From Flavobacterium crocinum (GTDB lineage: Bacteria; Bacteroidota; Bacteroidia; Flavobacteriales; Flavobacteriaceae), in the NCBI RefSeq assembly GCF_003122385.1, contig NZ_CP029255.1, positions 4,030,001-4,094,000 on the forward strand: DNA of 64,000 bases, given 5' to 3'. Shown piece by piece: positions 48,845 through 57,271 of this stretch. The notes under the pieces are model-generated. The model searched no databases. It was not told the DNA's origin and saw only the letters and a list, made by a program, of their open reading frames with translations. Each line of letters starts with the position of its first letter. Position 1 is the stretch's first letter. Position numbers and translations under genes: made by a program.

Positions 48845-49420
48845 ATGCAACAACAAAAAGACTGGTCAATAGACGAAATTCAGAATACCTGGCAATTGGT
48901 TTCAAAACTTCATGACGGACAAAAATATGGTGGAAGTAATGCAGGAGAAAGAGTAGAATACATTAATCATATCGGAAGTGTTGTTTTTGAAGTTTTAAAC
49001 GCCACTCGTTTAACCGAAAATATGAATGCTGATTTGGCTGTGAAATGTGCTATGCTTCACGATACTATAGAAGATACTGCATTGAATTATGAAAGAGTAA
49101 ATGATTTATTTGGCAGTGAAGTAGCTTCAGGAGTTTTAGCCTTAACCAAAAATGATGAAATAAAGGATTCTCTGGAAAAAATGCGCGATAGTTTAAGTAG
49201 AATAAAACAACAACCAATTGAGGTTTGGGCAGTTAAAATGGCCGACAGAATATGTAATTTATATGAACCTCCTTATTATTGGAATGACGAAAAGAAGCTA
49301 AAATATATCGAAGAAGCAGAAGTGATCCACAAAGAGCTGAAAGACGGTAATAAATATTTGGCTGAAAGATTAAAAAATAAAATCCAGGAATACTATCGTT
49401 TTTTAAGCACTTCTAACTAA
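48845..49420 (+). CDS. HD-domain phosphohydrolase (RelA/SpoT hydrolase-like)
   Basis: 191 residues, the size of a small alarmone hydrolase or Mesh1-type protein. The metal ligands of the HD domain are His42 (YINHIGSV), His72-Asp73 (AMLHDTIEDT) and a later Asp in VKMADRICNLYE (about 128-139). The order H..HD..ED..D matches SpoT hydrolase domains. It would hydrolyse (p)ppGpp or another nucleotide; the synthetase domain is absent, and no ppGpp synthetase lies in the window. It is followed by a terminator shared with the endonuclease V gene. Confidence 0.85.
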   Translation: MQQQKDWSIDEIQNTWQLVSKLHDGQKYGGSNAGERVEYINHIGSVVFEVLNATRLTENMNADLAVKCAMLHDTIEDTALNYERVNDLFGSEVASGVLALTKNDEIKDSLEKMRDSLSRIKQQPIEVWAVKMADRICNLYEPPYYWNDEKKLKYIEEAEVIHKELKDGNKYLAERLKNKIQEYYRFLSTSN

Positions 49421-49434
49421 AAACTTTATATTAT

Positions 49435-49472
49435 AAAAAACTCTAAATCTGAATGCATTTGGAGTTTTTTTT
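49435..49472. terminator. Bidirectional terminator between HD and endonuclease V genes
   Basis: AAAAAACTCTAAAT (49435-49448) pairs with ATTTGGAGTTTTTT (49457-49470), one G.U pair. Confidence 0.85.
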
Positions 49473-49977
49473 ATAAATTTTCCTTTGTCAGTCGATCCAG
49501 TTCTTTCAATAAAGTTGGCATTCTAAATTCACCATGCATACTTTCAACTTTTTTAAAAGCTTCCTCAAGATCGATTCCGATAGAAGTAAGGTATAACGGT
49601 TTCTTGCTATCTCCTCTAAACAGAGCTTTTTTATTTTTTTCTATAGACGCAAAATTTGTTTTTGCAACGCCAATAATTGGAATTTCTTTATTTAGTTTTT
49701 CATACAAATAAGCGCCTAAACCGTATTTCAGCTCATCATCTAAATAAACAAAACCATCTACGATAATAGTTTCTACAATTGACAAATCAATTTGATTTAG
49801 TAAACTTAAAATACAGGGCAATTCTCTTTTGTAAAACTCACCAGGAATATATTCTTCAACATTATCAATTATTTCTGAGTGAATTTTAAAGTTTTTATTT
49901 TCATTCCATTCTGAAAATTCCAGACAAACCGTTTTTGCTTTTTGGTCAAAATAATAGGTATCAAAAGCTAAGATCAT
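49471..49977 (-). CDS. short endonuclease V-like protein
   Basis: 168 residues, compared with about 225 for E. coli Nfi; the first 35 residues of Nfi are absent. The catalytic Asp aligns as D6 (AFDTYY), the YIPG wedge motif is 43-46, Glu of REYP aligns as E52 (KRELP) and the second Asp as D74 (VDG). The IIGVAKTNF segment and the C-terminal GIDLEEAFKKVESMHGEFRMP match Nfi. The Nfi DGHGxxHPRxxG loop is replaced by DGFVYLDDELKYGLG. It should nick near deaminated bases or act on RNA inosine, which is less certain for this variant. Confidence 0.82.
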   Translation of the reverse strand: MILAFDTYYFDQKAKTVCLEFSEWNENKNFKIHSEIIDNVEEYIPGEFYKRELPCILSLLNQIDLSIVETIIVDGFVYLDDELKYGLGAYLYEKLNKEIPIIGVAKTNFASIEKNKKALFRGDSKKPLYLTSIGIDLEEAFKKVESMHGEFRMPTLLKELDRLTKENL

Positions 49978-50067
49978 ATTTTTTAAAAGGCTTATTTACA
50001 AAATAGCGAAGATATATTACTTAGAATTAACTTTCCTAAGTTCTGCCAACATTTCATTTAGAAAATT

Positions 50068-50589
50068 CTATTGTTCTTGATTGTCTTTAAAATACCGTTG
50101 GTAGAGTACGCTGCAGTCATTAACATCGGCTATATTTTCTTTATTAAAAGACCAGTCATCTTCGTTTTTAATTGTGATTCCTAAATCATTGCTACAGCTT
50201 TGCCAAAGTTCAGAAAACTTCGTCTTTTTATCGGCGCTCAATTTACTGAAATCTGCGTAGACAGAATAACCACGCATCTCTGAATTAAAAAACTTGTAAA
50301 TTTCATAAACAGGAACTCCGCCCCAGTTTATGGTTTGTCCTTCCGGTAATTTTATTGTAGTCAGTCTTTGCTCACTCATTTTATGATCTTGTTTTCCTGA
50401 CACAAAAAAGTGCTCGTCATAGGTAAGCGTTGTGCCTTTTGGAACCCTTATTTTTTTAACTATCATTGGTTCTGTTGTAATAAAATAAGGATAATCCGGA
50501 GAAGAATTTCCTCCGGTAGGATTCATGTTTCCAACGCATCCAGTCAGAATTAACGCGACTAATGAAGAAAAAGGTTTAAAAATTTTCAT
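50068..50589 (-). CDS. lipoprotein of unknown function
   Basis: 173 residues with lipobox LALILTGC-type (VALILTGC|VGN), membrane-anchored. The mature part has a Pro/Asn start (NMNPTGGNSSPDYPYF) and KIRVPKGTTLTYDEHFF. Two Cys lie in the last third (SELWQSCSNDLG, DVNDCSVLYQRYF) and could be linked. Unrecognised family. It is last of three leftward exported-protein genes (50.1-52.5 kb), six bases after the HExxH gene, so they likely form one operon. Confidence 0.65.
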   Translation of the reverse strand: MKIFKPFSSLVALILTGCVGNMNPTGGNSSPDYPYFITTEPMIVKKIRVPKGTTLTYDEHFFVSGKQDHKMSEQRLTTIKLPEGQTINWGGVPVYEIYKFFNSEMRGYSVYADFSKLSADKKTKFSELWQSCSNDLGITIKNEDDWSFNKENIADVNDCSVLYQRYFKDNQEQ

Positions 50590-50595
50590 ATAATA

Positions 50596-51966
50596 CTATT
50601 TTATCAACTTGAAAAGCGAATCAACTGTCGAGTCTTTTTGATTAATAATGATCAATTGACTTTTATCACTCAGTAAAGTTTTATTTGCAAATTCCTTGTT
50701 TGTATTTACTTTCCACTCTTTTAATTCGGGAAAATCATTTTTCAAAAGCTTGAATTTTTCCGAATTTTCTTTTGATATAATTACAATTTTTGTCAAAGGA
50801 GTATTCTTCATTTTGTTTATACTGTTTTCTGTAATTTCCGAATCAAATTCTGTTCTGGAACGATAACGAAACAGCTGATTTATTTTTCTTAAATCGCCTT
50901 CATTTTCAGAAATAACATATCTGTAAGTCATTATATTATCTAACTCATTGATCCAATCCGGGAAGTTTTCTTCGTAAAGTTTAATATAAGTATCAATAAA
51001 GTTTTTATCCATTGATTTTTTCTGATCGATATATTCTTTAACTAACGGATAAATTTGCTTTGCCATCAGATTGATATATTTTCTATTGTACCAATCTCCG
51101 GGATCTGGTTTGCCATCCAATTTTTCGTATACATAGCCATTTCCCAATGCAGTAGCTAAAACTTCATTCATAAGCTGATAGGCGTAATTACTGCATTTTG
51201 ATTTGTTTTCTTTAAAATAATTGTCAATTTCTGTTTTTACTTCAAATGATTGTTCGTCGTATACAATATGATAAGTTTCGTGCATCATAACACTGAATAA
51301 ATCTTTATTAGAATTTAAATCAGTTTGTATGGCACTAATAAAATTGTTGCAAAAAGCCTGAGCTGTAAAACCTTTAGAATTTGGTAAAGGATAAAATGCC
51401 GCCACAAACGGAATCGCATTATCCCAACTTGAATTATAAAACAAAAGTCCCGTTTCAAAAAAGTCAGTTATATTATTATCCTTTGAATATTTTATGATAT
51501 CTTCTAATTGCTTTTCAAATTTCCCTTTATTTGGATTGTAAATCAATTCGTTGTAAACATCCGTAAATTCTTCAATACATAAAGACAAATCAGTTAAAGT
51601 CTGATTGGGAATAAGACCGGAAGTGCGAAGTTTAAAATCAGTAAGATTATTGGTTTCAATCAGATTTTTTTTCAGGAGATCATTGGTCTGCATATTCTTT
51701 TTTGATCCATACGGATATTCATCAAACCGGAAACTATAGTCTACTATCAGTTTATCAAACTTGGAGATTAAGCTTTTGTATTTCTCAGAGTTGTATTTAG
51801 ATTTTTGAAATTCTGTCTTAAAAACGTTTTCAGGATAATGTTCAGAAAGATTTTCTATAAAAAGATAAACCGCTAACTGTTCAGAATATTTAATAGTAAA
51901 AGTTGTTTTTTGTGCGAATGTTAATGATGTTAAAAATAATAAAGCAACTAAAAATGCATTCTTCAT
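50596..51966 (-). CDS. exported protein with HExxH zinc-protease motif
   Basis: 456 residues with signal peptide (MKNAFLVALLFLTSLTFAQ). HETYH at 229-233 is a zinc-binding and catalytic motif of gluzincin-type metallopeptidases. NEVLATALGNGY follows, with E268 35 residues later, at a plausible distance for the third ligand. The rest is helical (KQLEDIIKYSKDNNIT, DWYNRKYINLMAKQIY) and has a late KIVIISKENSEKF strand. I do not recognise the family. The gene sits in a three-gene exported operon with a lipoprotein and a small exported protein. Protease activity is inference from the motif. Confidence 0.68.
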   Translation of the reverse strand: MKNAFLVALLFLTSLTFAQKTTFTIKYSEQLAVYLFIENLSEHYPENVFKTEFQKSKYNSEKYKSLISKFDKLIVDYSFRFDEYPYGSKKNMQTNDLLKKNLIETNNLTDFKLRTSGLIPNQTLTDLSLCIEEFTDVYNELIYNPNKGKFEKQLEDIIKYSKDNNITDFFETGLLFYNSSWDNAIPFVAAFYPLPNSKGFTAQAFCNNFISAIQTDLNSNKDLFSVMMHETYHIVYDEQSFEVKTEIDNYFKENKSKCSNYAYQLMNEVLATALGNGYVYEKLDGKPDPGDWYNRKYINLMAKQIYPLVKEYIDQKKSMDKNFIDTYIKLYEENFPDWINELDNIMTYRYVISENEGDLRKINQLFRYRSRTEFDSEITENSINKMKNTPLTKIVIISKENSEKFKLLKNDFPELKEWKVNTNKEFANKTLLSDKSQLIIINQKDSTVDSLFKLIK

Positions 51967-51988
51967 ATCAGTGTAAAGGTTTTACTGT

Positions 51989-52519
51989 TTAATTTTTCCC
52001 GTTGTATGGCGCAGTCATTTTTTCATTTTTAATATATCGATCAGAAACAGTATCGGTATCAATACCTTTCATTTGGTCTTTTACTTCACGCAACCAACCT
52101 TTTTTATCAGGAACATAATAATCGATTAATCTGCCGCCGTGATAGGGATCATAATAATCAACAGTTATAATGAGAGTGTCATATTTTATTTTATAAGAAC
52201 CTTCTCTTGCAATTTTACCTTTTATAGTAGCATACTTTTGAGCTGTTCTTCCAATTGCGCTCGATTTAGTATTTTTAAATGCAAAATCATATAAAATTAA
52301 GGTGTCTTGCGAAGTTTGTTCAGACATGAGCTCTTTTTCATATTTTAAATAAACATCGTATACATTTCCTTTAATTTTTATTGTTTCTATTCGCTTTTCC
52401 AGTTTTGGAACGCTTGTGGAAACAGTAGGTTTTATGATGTTTTTAGTACTCTTTTTTTGCTGTGAATGAACTACCGTCAAACTCAAAAACAAGACTAATA
52501 CCATGAATTCATTTTTCAT
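51989..52519 (-). CDS. exported protein of unknown function
   Basis: 176 residues with signal peptide (MKNEFMVLVLFLSLTVVHSQ). The mature part begins with a basic Ser/Thr/Pro stretch (KKSTKNIIKPTVSTSVPKLEKR) that looks disordered. Beta-type segments follow, including IKIKYDTLIITVDYYDPY-like sequence (here YKIKYDTLIITVDYYDPYHGG). Unrecognised. It is the promoter-proximal gene of the three-gene exported operon, 22 bases before the HExxH protein gene. Confidence 0.62.
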   Translation of the reverse strand: MKNEFMVLVLFLSLTVVHSQQKKSTKNIIKPTVSTSVPKLEKRIETIKIKGNVYDVYLKYEKELMSEQTSQDTLILYDFAFKNTKSSAIGRTAQKYATIKGKIAREGSYKIKYDTLIITVDYYDPYHGGRLIDYYVPDKKGWLREVKDQMKGIDTDTVSDRYIKNEKMTAPYNGKN

Positions 52520-52659
52520 ATTTAAATTCCATTTTTTTATTCAGGCTTATTATTTAACAGAATTCTTCTCAGGCTAATATAAGAAATATCTTTAAAACCC
52601 AACTAAAAACTAAATTGCTTAACTTTAACAGACTATCTAATCATATAAAACTAAAAGAG

Positions 52660-53055
52660 ATGAAAACGAAAATGATATGGGCAAATTTGGCCGTAAAGGA
52701 CATACAAAAAACAATTCAGTTTTATTCCGGTTTAGGATTCAGACAAAACGGGCAAGAAACAGATGAACTGGTAAGTTTTTCTTTTGCTGAGAATAACTTT
52801 ATAATCAATTTCTTTATTGCCAAAAGACTTGAAAATGCCTTAAAAGGAAAATTGACCAATACTTTAAATGAAAATGAAATTATATTTTCTTTATCTGCCG
52901 AAAGTAGGGAAGAAGTTGAACAATGGGTTGAAATAGTTCAAAAAGCAGGCGGAAAAATAATCTCTGAACCTGAAAACTATGAAAAAGGCTATACTTTTAC
53001 ATTTGCGGATCCAGATGGACATAAATTCAATTTTTTGTATTGGCCGGGAATGTGA
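52660..53055 (+). CDS. VOC-family protein
   Basis: I prefer the ATG at 52660 (MKTKMIWANLAVKDIQ), since VOC proteins start with the first beta strand; an upstream in-frame start at 52615 adds an unconserved tail. That gives 131 residues. IWANLAVKDIQKTIQFYSGL and the DPDGHKFNFLYWPG end are family hallmarks. It may bind metal and act as a glyoxalase-like or resistance protein. A pseudo-palindromic 16-base site (53059-53074) lies between it and the Crp-like gene. Confidence 0.85.
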   Translation: MKTKMIWANLAVKDIQKTIQFYSGLGFRQNGQETDELVSFSFAENNFIINFFIAKRLENALKGKLTNTLNENEIIFSLSAESREEVEQWVEIVQKAGGKIISEPENYEKGYTFTFADPDGHKFNFLYWPGM

Positions 53056-53058
53056 TTT

Positions 53059-53074
53059 TTTGCCATATGACAAA
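53059..53074. promoter_or_regulatory. Crp/Fnr-type operator 1
   Basis: TTTGCCATATGACAAA is a near-perfect palindrome (one mismatched pair). It lies 34 bases before the start of the Crp-like gene. A second site of the same form is at 53686-53701. Confidence 0.6.
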
Positions 53075-53107
53075 TTTCTATCCAAAACTTATCCCTAACT
53101 TTCGTAC

Positions 53108-53677
53108 ATGAAAGAATTAGTAGCATACATACTGCAATTTGGCAGTTTAAATCAGCAACAAATTGATTTAATTTTAAGCAAAGCCCAGGAAAGAGAAATT
53201 AAAAAAGAAAGTTATTTTTCTGAGGCCGGAAAAGTTTCCGTTGAAGTTGGGTTTATCGTGGAAGGAATTATGAGGGTCTGTTATTACAACAACAAAGGCG
53301 AAGAAATCACCAAATATTTTATTGACGAAAACAATCTGGTTGTTGATTTAGAAAGTTTTGAAAACAGTATCTGTTCTTCGGCTTATGTTGAAGCCGTTAC
53401 CGATTGCAAAATGATTGTTTTTTCTAAAAAAGACTGGGAAGAACTTCTCAATACAATTATTGGATGGGATAAAATCGTTCATAAAATCATCAATAAAGCT
53501 TTGATCCTGAAAGTATCCAGAAGAAGTCCATTGGTTTCTGAGGACGCTACAACACGCTATTTATCTTTTATGGAAATGTTTCCTAATGTGATCAATCGAG
53601 TTCCACTTTCTTATTTGGCTTCTTATCTTGGGATCACACAATCTTCTTTAAGCCGCATTCGAAAAAATATCCGTTAA
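53108..53677 (+). CDS. Crp/Fnr-family transcriptional regulator
   Basis: 189 residues. A cyclic-nucleotide-binding fold covers about 15-115 (KVSVEVGFIVEGIMRVCYYN, FIDENNLVVDLESF). A C-terminal helix-turn-helix is in VPLSYLASYLGITQSSLSRI (about 161-180). The cAMP-contact Arg/Ser positions of E. coli Crp are not clear, so the ligand is unknown. The gene is flanked by two 16-base palindromes, one just before its own start and one before the SDR gene, so it probably represses or activates itself and that gene. Confidence 0.9.
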   Translation: MKELVAYILQFGSLNQQQIDLILSKAQEREIKKESYFSEAGKVSVEVGFIVEGIMRVCYYNNKGEEITKYFIDENNLVVDLESFENSICSSAYVEAVTDCKMIVFSKKDWEELLNTIIGWDKIVHKIINKALILKVSRRSPLVSEDATTRYLSFMEMFPNVINRVPLSYLASYLGITQSSLSRIRKNIR

Positions 53678-53685
53678 AGTTGCTT

Positions 53686-53701
53686 TTTGCCATTTGGCAA
53701 A
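53686..53701. promoter_or_regulatory. Crp/Fnr-type operator 2
   Basis: TTTGCCATTTGGCAAA, with arms TTTGCCA and TGGCAAA exactly complementary. It is 57 bases before the SDR gene start and shares TTTGCCATnTGnCAAA with operator 1. Confidence 0.65.
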
Positions 53702-53757
53702 TGTTTTTGTTTTTAATCGATGCAACTTTGTAATCAATAATTTAAAAAAATAAAAAG

Positions 53758-54495
53758 ATGGATTCAGTATTAATTACAGGAGCAAATAGAAGTATAGGTT
53801 TAGAAATAGCAAAACAGCTTTCAGAAAAGGGATTATTCGTTTATTTGGGAAGCCGTAACCTTCAAAAAGGGGAGGAAGTTGTAAGTGAACTAACTCAAAA
53901 TGGATTTAAAAACATAAAAGCCATTCAAATTGATGTCACAAATCAGGAAAGTGTTTTAGAAGCCAAAAATATTGTAGAAAAAGAGCAGGGAAAACTGGAT
54001 ATTCTAATTAATAATGCCGGAATTTTAGGAAATATGCCGCAAGATTCTTCGACAACATCGGTTGAAAATATTCAGAATGTGTTTGACACTAACTTTTTTG
54101 GCGTAATAAGAGTTACTCAGACATTTCTTGAACTGCTTAAAAAATCTAAAAATCCAAGAATAAGCAATATTACATCCGGCTTGGGTTCATTAGCATTACA
54201 CAGTGATCCAACCTGGGAATATTATCCGTTTAAAGCCGTTTCTTATGTTTCATCCAAAACGGCCTTAAATGCCTTTACTGTGACTTTAGCTTATGAATTA
54301 AAAGAATTAGGTTTTAAAGTAAACGCTATTGATCCAGGTTATACAGCAACAGATTTTAATCATTTCAATGGACCGGGAAGTGTAGAAAGCGCTTCAGGTT
54401 TTATCATTAAACATACCCTAACGGATGAAAATGGTCCAACTGGAAAATTCTTCAGTAATGATATTAAAGATGAAAGCGAAGAAAGTCCGTGGTAA
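53758..54495 (+). CDS. short-chain dehydrogenase/reductase
   Basis: 245 residues with a Rossmann fold. The cofactor motif is TGANRSIG (7-14), NNAGILG (85-91), catalytic Ser S140 in ITSG, and Tyr163/Lys167 in SYVSSKTAL, together the classical SDR triad. NAIDPGYTATDFN is the post-catalytic loop. R34 after GS favours NADP. The substrate is unknown. It follows a Crp/Fnr-type operator and the Crp-like gene and is probably controlled by it. A terminator follows. Confidence 0.93.
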   Translation: MDSVLITGANRSIGLEIAKQLSEKGLFVYLGSRNLQKGEEVVSELTQNGFKNIKAIQIDVTNQESVLEAKNIVEKEQGKLDILINNAGILGNMPQDSSTTSVENIQNVFDTNFFGVIRVTQTFLELLKKSKNPRISNITSGLGSLALHSDPTWEYYPFKAVSYVSSKTALNAFTVTLAYELKELGFKVNAIDPGYTATDFNHFNGPGSVESASGFIIKHTLTDENGPTGKFFSNDIKDESEESPW

Positions 54496-54831
54496 AATAG
54501 AATTTTAGCAGAAACAAAACTCCAAAGTCACTCGATTTTGGAGTTTTTATTTTTAAAATCTATCGTTTTAGATTAAATTATGATGAATAAAAATACTTTG
54601 GGTATAGTTTTTTAAGCACGTAGAAACATAGTTTCAACAACCGCTTAAAGGCATTTCATTTGCATTAATACACATAGCAAAAATTACGTGTTAGAAACTA
54701 GTTTCTTTTTGTTTTCTTTTTAAGATAAGTAAATAACTATGTTTATATGTGTTTAAAAATAACAAAAGACAAAGAGTAATAAAATTTAAAGCCGTAAATT
54801 AGTAGCCTGAAAAATTTCAAAAACAAAAAGC
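54496..54831. other. 336-bp interval upstream of the MetAP gene
   Basis: Holds the SDR terminator and then about 280 bases of AT-rich DNA. I see no TAnnTTTG near 54800 and no coding frame. It contains no clear repeat. Confidence 0.5.
54516..54551 (+). terminator. Terminator after the SDR gene
   Basis: AAAACTCCAAA (54516-54526) pairs with TTTGGAGTTTT (54537-54547). Confidence 0.85.
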
Positions 54832-55596
54832 ATGTCTATTACAACAGAAGCAGAATTAGCCGGAATGAAAAAAGCTAGCGAGGCAGTTGCATTCACTTTA
54901 AAAGAAATGAGAAAGTTTGCCAGGGCCGGTATGTCAACCAAAGAATTAGACGACTATGGCGGACAAATATTAAAAAGTTTCGGGGCTAAATCTGCACCTT
55001 ATGAAACGTATGGTTTTCCGGGATGGACTTGTATTAGCGTTGGGAACGAATTCTGTCACGGAATTCCATCAGATAAAAGAATTTTACAAGAAGGAGACTT
55101 AATCAATATTGACGTTTCTGCTGAATTAGACGGTTTTTGGTCAGATAATGGCGGATCATTTGTGATTGGAGAAGATATAAACGAACATCAAAAATTGATT
55201 GAAGCGTCTAAACAAATTCTTCATAAAGCAATTCATAATATAAAAGGTGGTGTCCGTATTTCTGATATTGGTTTTATAATTGAAAACGAAGCAAAGAAAA
55301 AAGGCTATAAAGTCATTAAAAACCTAACCGGACATGGAGTAGGGAGAAGTCTTCATGAAGCGCCACACGAAATAGCCAATTACAGAGATCGTTTTAATGT
55401 GACAAGATTTAAAAAGAATTCAGTTGTAGCCATTGAAACTTTTATTTCGACAACTTCTACTTATGCCGAAACATTGAACGATGGCTGGACAATGATTGGA
55501 AATAAAGGTGGTTTTATGGCTCAGCACGAACATACTATTGTCGTGACGGAAGGCAAACCGATTATTTTAACTGAAATGAATGAAATTTGGAATTAG
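54832..55596 (+). CDS. map: methionine aminopeptidase, type I
   Basis: 254 residues. A pita-bread metallopeptidase: metal ligands are two Asp in NIDVSAELDGFWSDNG (about 99-114), His in LTGHGVGRSLHEAP (about 168-181), Glu in VAIETFIST (about 200-208) and Glu in MAQHEHTIVV (about 233-242). The GFWSDNGGSF segment differs from the usual GYxGDTSRxF, and this suggests a second, divergent Map paralogue rather than the essential one near the ribosomal genes. It removes the initiator Met from proteins. It is followed by a terminator shared with the convergent GNAT gene. Confidence 0.92.
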   Translation: MSITTEAELAGMKKASEAVAFTLKEMRKFARAGMSTKELDDYGGQILKSFGAKSAPYETYGFPGWTCISVGNEFCHGIPSDKRILQEGDLINIDVSAELDGFWSDNGGSFVIGEDINEHQKLIEASKQILHKAIHNIKGGVRISDIGFIIENEAKKKGYKVIKNLTGHGVGRSLHEAPHEIANYRDRFNVTRFKKNSVVAIETFISTTSTYAETLNDGWTMIGNKGGFMAQHEHTIVVTEGKPIILTEMNEIWN

Positions 55597-55614
55597 ACAT
55601 TCCATGTAAACTAT

Positions 55615-55648
55615 AAAAAACTCCATTACAAATAATGGAGTTTTTTTG
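55615..55648. terminator. Bidirectional terminator after map
   Basis: AAAAAACTCCATTA (55615-55628) pairs with TAATGGAGTTTTTT (55633-55646) around four bases. Confidence 0.9.
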
Positions 55649-56153
55649 TATTTGCCTTTTCAATTTGATATATCAAACCCTTTTGTCCGTCAAAATCGAA
55701 TTCTTTTTTATAGGTAAGACCAAGTTTTTCTAAAACTTTTATAGAAGCCATATTTTCGGTTCTGACTTTTCCTACTACAAACTCTAGTTTTAATTTTTCA
55801 AATCCATATTGCAGACATGCTTTTGCACTTTCAGTAGCGTAGCCTTTGTTCCAGTATTGCTCAAAGAATCTAAAACCTATATCTGTTTCATCTCTTTCTT
55901 TGGTATATTTTAATCCGCACCAGCCAAGAAAATCTTTTGTTGTTTTATCAATAACAGCCCAACGTCCATAACCATTTAGCTTATAATCATTATAATTTTC
56001 CAGAAAAAACCTAGCATCCTTAATACTGTCAAATTTTCTGTCTCCGGTATATCTAATCACATTCGGATTCAAATTTAATTCATAAAAAAATCCGGAATCT
56101 TCAATAGTCAATTCTCTCAATATAAGACGATTTGTTTGTAGAATTTCCTTCAT
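55626..56153 (-). CDS. GNAT acetyltransferase, RimJ/RimL-like
   Basis: 175 residues. TNRLILRELTIEDSGFFYEL is the usual N-terminus. GRWAVIDKTTKDFLGWCGL, EQYWNKGYATESAKACLQYGF (acetyl-CoA loop, about 93-113) and MASIKVLEKLGL follow. The family acetylates ribosomal-protein or small-molecule amines. It overlaps the 3' terminator region with map. It lies 12 bases after the hexapeptide transferase gene on the same strand, so they may share a transcript. Confidence 0.9.
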   Translation of the reverse strand: MKEILQTNRLILRELTIEDSGFFYELNLNPNVIRYTGDRKFDSIKDARFFLENYNDYKLNGYGRWAVIDKTTKDFLGWCGLKYTKERDETDIGFRFFEQYWNKGYATESAKACLQYGFEKLKLEFVVGKVRTENMASIKVLEKLGLTYKKEFDFDGQKGLIYQIEKANTKKLHYL

Positions 56154-56165
56154 TTTAAACTCAGA

Positions 56166-56693
56166 TTACTTATCGAATTGTTTATTAAAGTTTGTTACTA
56201 ATTTTTTATTTGCTTCAATTATTTTCTGAGGAGCAATCATGTTCTTATTAAATATAAAATCATAATTCTCATCCTTCGGTTTAAATTGATTCACTCCATA
56301 AGCCACACTATTTGCCGGAATGCTTTTGGTTATAATGGATCCGGCACCAATCACCGAATTCTCTCCAATTACTATTGGTCCTAAAATTTTGGCACCATCA
56401 GCAATAATAACATTCCTGGCAATAATTGGATTTCCGACATTTTCCCATTCATGAGTAATTTTATTGTACTTCAAATTAGCACCAATAGAAACATTTTGAA
56501 AGATCACTACATTTTCACAGATTTTAGAAGCCACAATTGTACAACCTCGTCCATGATGCGCAAACAAAACACTTCTGTCCATTTCGGCACAATTTATTTC
56601 ACAGCAATAAAGCTTTTCTAATAAATTACCGGCAATTTCTCGTAAAAGACCGCTTTTTGAATGACAATTTATTTTAACTAATGTATTAAACAT
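56166..56693 (-). CDS. serine-acetyltransferase-like hexapeptide transferase
   Basis: 175 residues with left-handed beta-helix repeats (IVASKICENVVIFQNVSIG, NPIIARNVIIADGAKILGPIVIGENSVIGAG). The catalytic His candidates are in LFAHHGRGCTIV (about 44-55). It is shorter than CysE and resembles the acetyltransferases of the serine acetyltransferase superfamily, with no N-terminal helical domain. It may acetylate a sugar or serine; the substrate is unknown. It is leftward after the VOC gene. Confidence 0.82.
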   Translation of the reverse strand: MFNTLVKINCHSKSGLLREIAGNLLEKLYCCEINCAEMDRSVLFAHHGRGCTIVASKICENVVIFQNVSIGANLKYNKITHEWENVGNPIIARNVIIADGAKILGPIVIGENSVIGAGSIITKSIPANSVAYGVNQFKPKDENYDFIFNKNMIAPQKIIEANKKLVTNFNKQFDK

Positions 56694-56748
56694 ATTCTTT
56701 TTTAAGCATCAGGTATTTTATTCATAATTAACACTTTACAATTTAGTA

Positions 56749-57159
56749 TTAAATTGGTTCCCAAAGTTCAATTTTATTGCCTTCAGTGTCCATAATATGA
56801 ACAAACTTTCCATAATCATAAGTTTCTATATCATCGAGAATAGTCACTCCGTTTGCTTTCAGTTTTTCCAAAAGACCTTCAATATTCTGAACTCGATAAT
56901 TCACCATAAATTCCTTTTTCGAAGGCGAAAAGTATTCATCGCCTTTTTTAAAAGGACACCATTGTGTTGATTCAATTTCTTCCGGATTATCCATATTTCT
57001 GGATTCAAAACTTGCAGAGCCCCAATCGTTGATTTCCAGTCCTAAATTTTTAGCATACCAGTCTTTAGATTCTTTCGGATTATCCATAAAAAAGAAAATT
57101 CCGCCAAGTCCAGTCACTTTTGGTTCATTAGACTTATCTTTATTTAGTAATTTTTCCAT
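56749..57159 (-). CDS. VOC-family protein
   Basis: 136 residues. FFFMDNPKESKDWYAKNLGLEI is the first module, KKEFMVNYRVQNIEGLLEKL a linker and IMDTEGNKIELWEPI the closing metal-side strand. This is the small two-module VOC protein, probably a lyase or dioxygenase-type fold. No catalytic role can be given. It has its own 88-base upstream gap to the divergent lipoprotein gene. Confidence 0.85.
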   Translation of the reverse strand: MEKLLNKDKSNEPKVTGLGGIFFFMDNPKESKDWYAKNLGLEINDWGSASFESRNMDNPEEIESTQWCPFKKGDEYFSPSKKEFMVNYRVQNIEGLLEKLKANGVTILDDIETYDYGKFVHIMDTEGNKIELWEPI

Positions 57160-57271
57160 AATAAACTTTTAGAATTGAAATAACTAAGGTAAATTATTTT
57201 TCTATACCATCCATTTTATATTCTGTTGTCCATTTAAATAATTTTATAATTTTAAGCTCAAATAAAACTAA

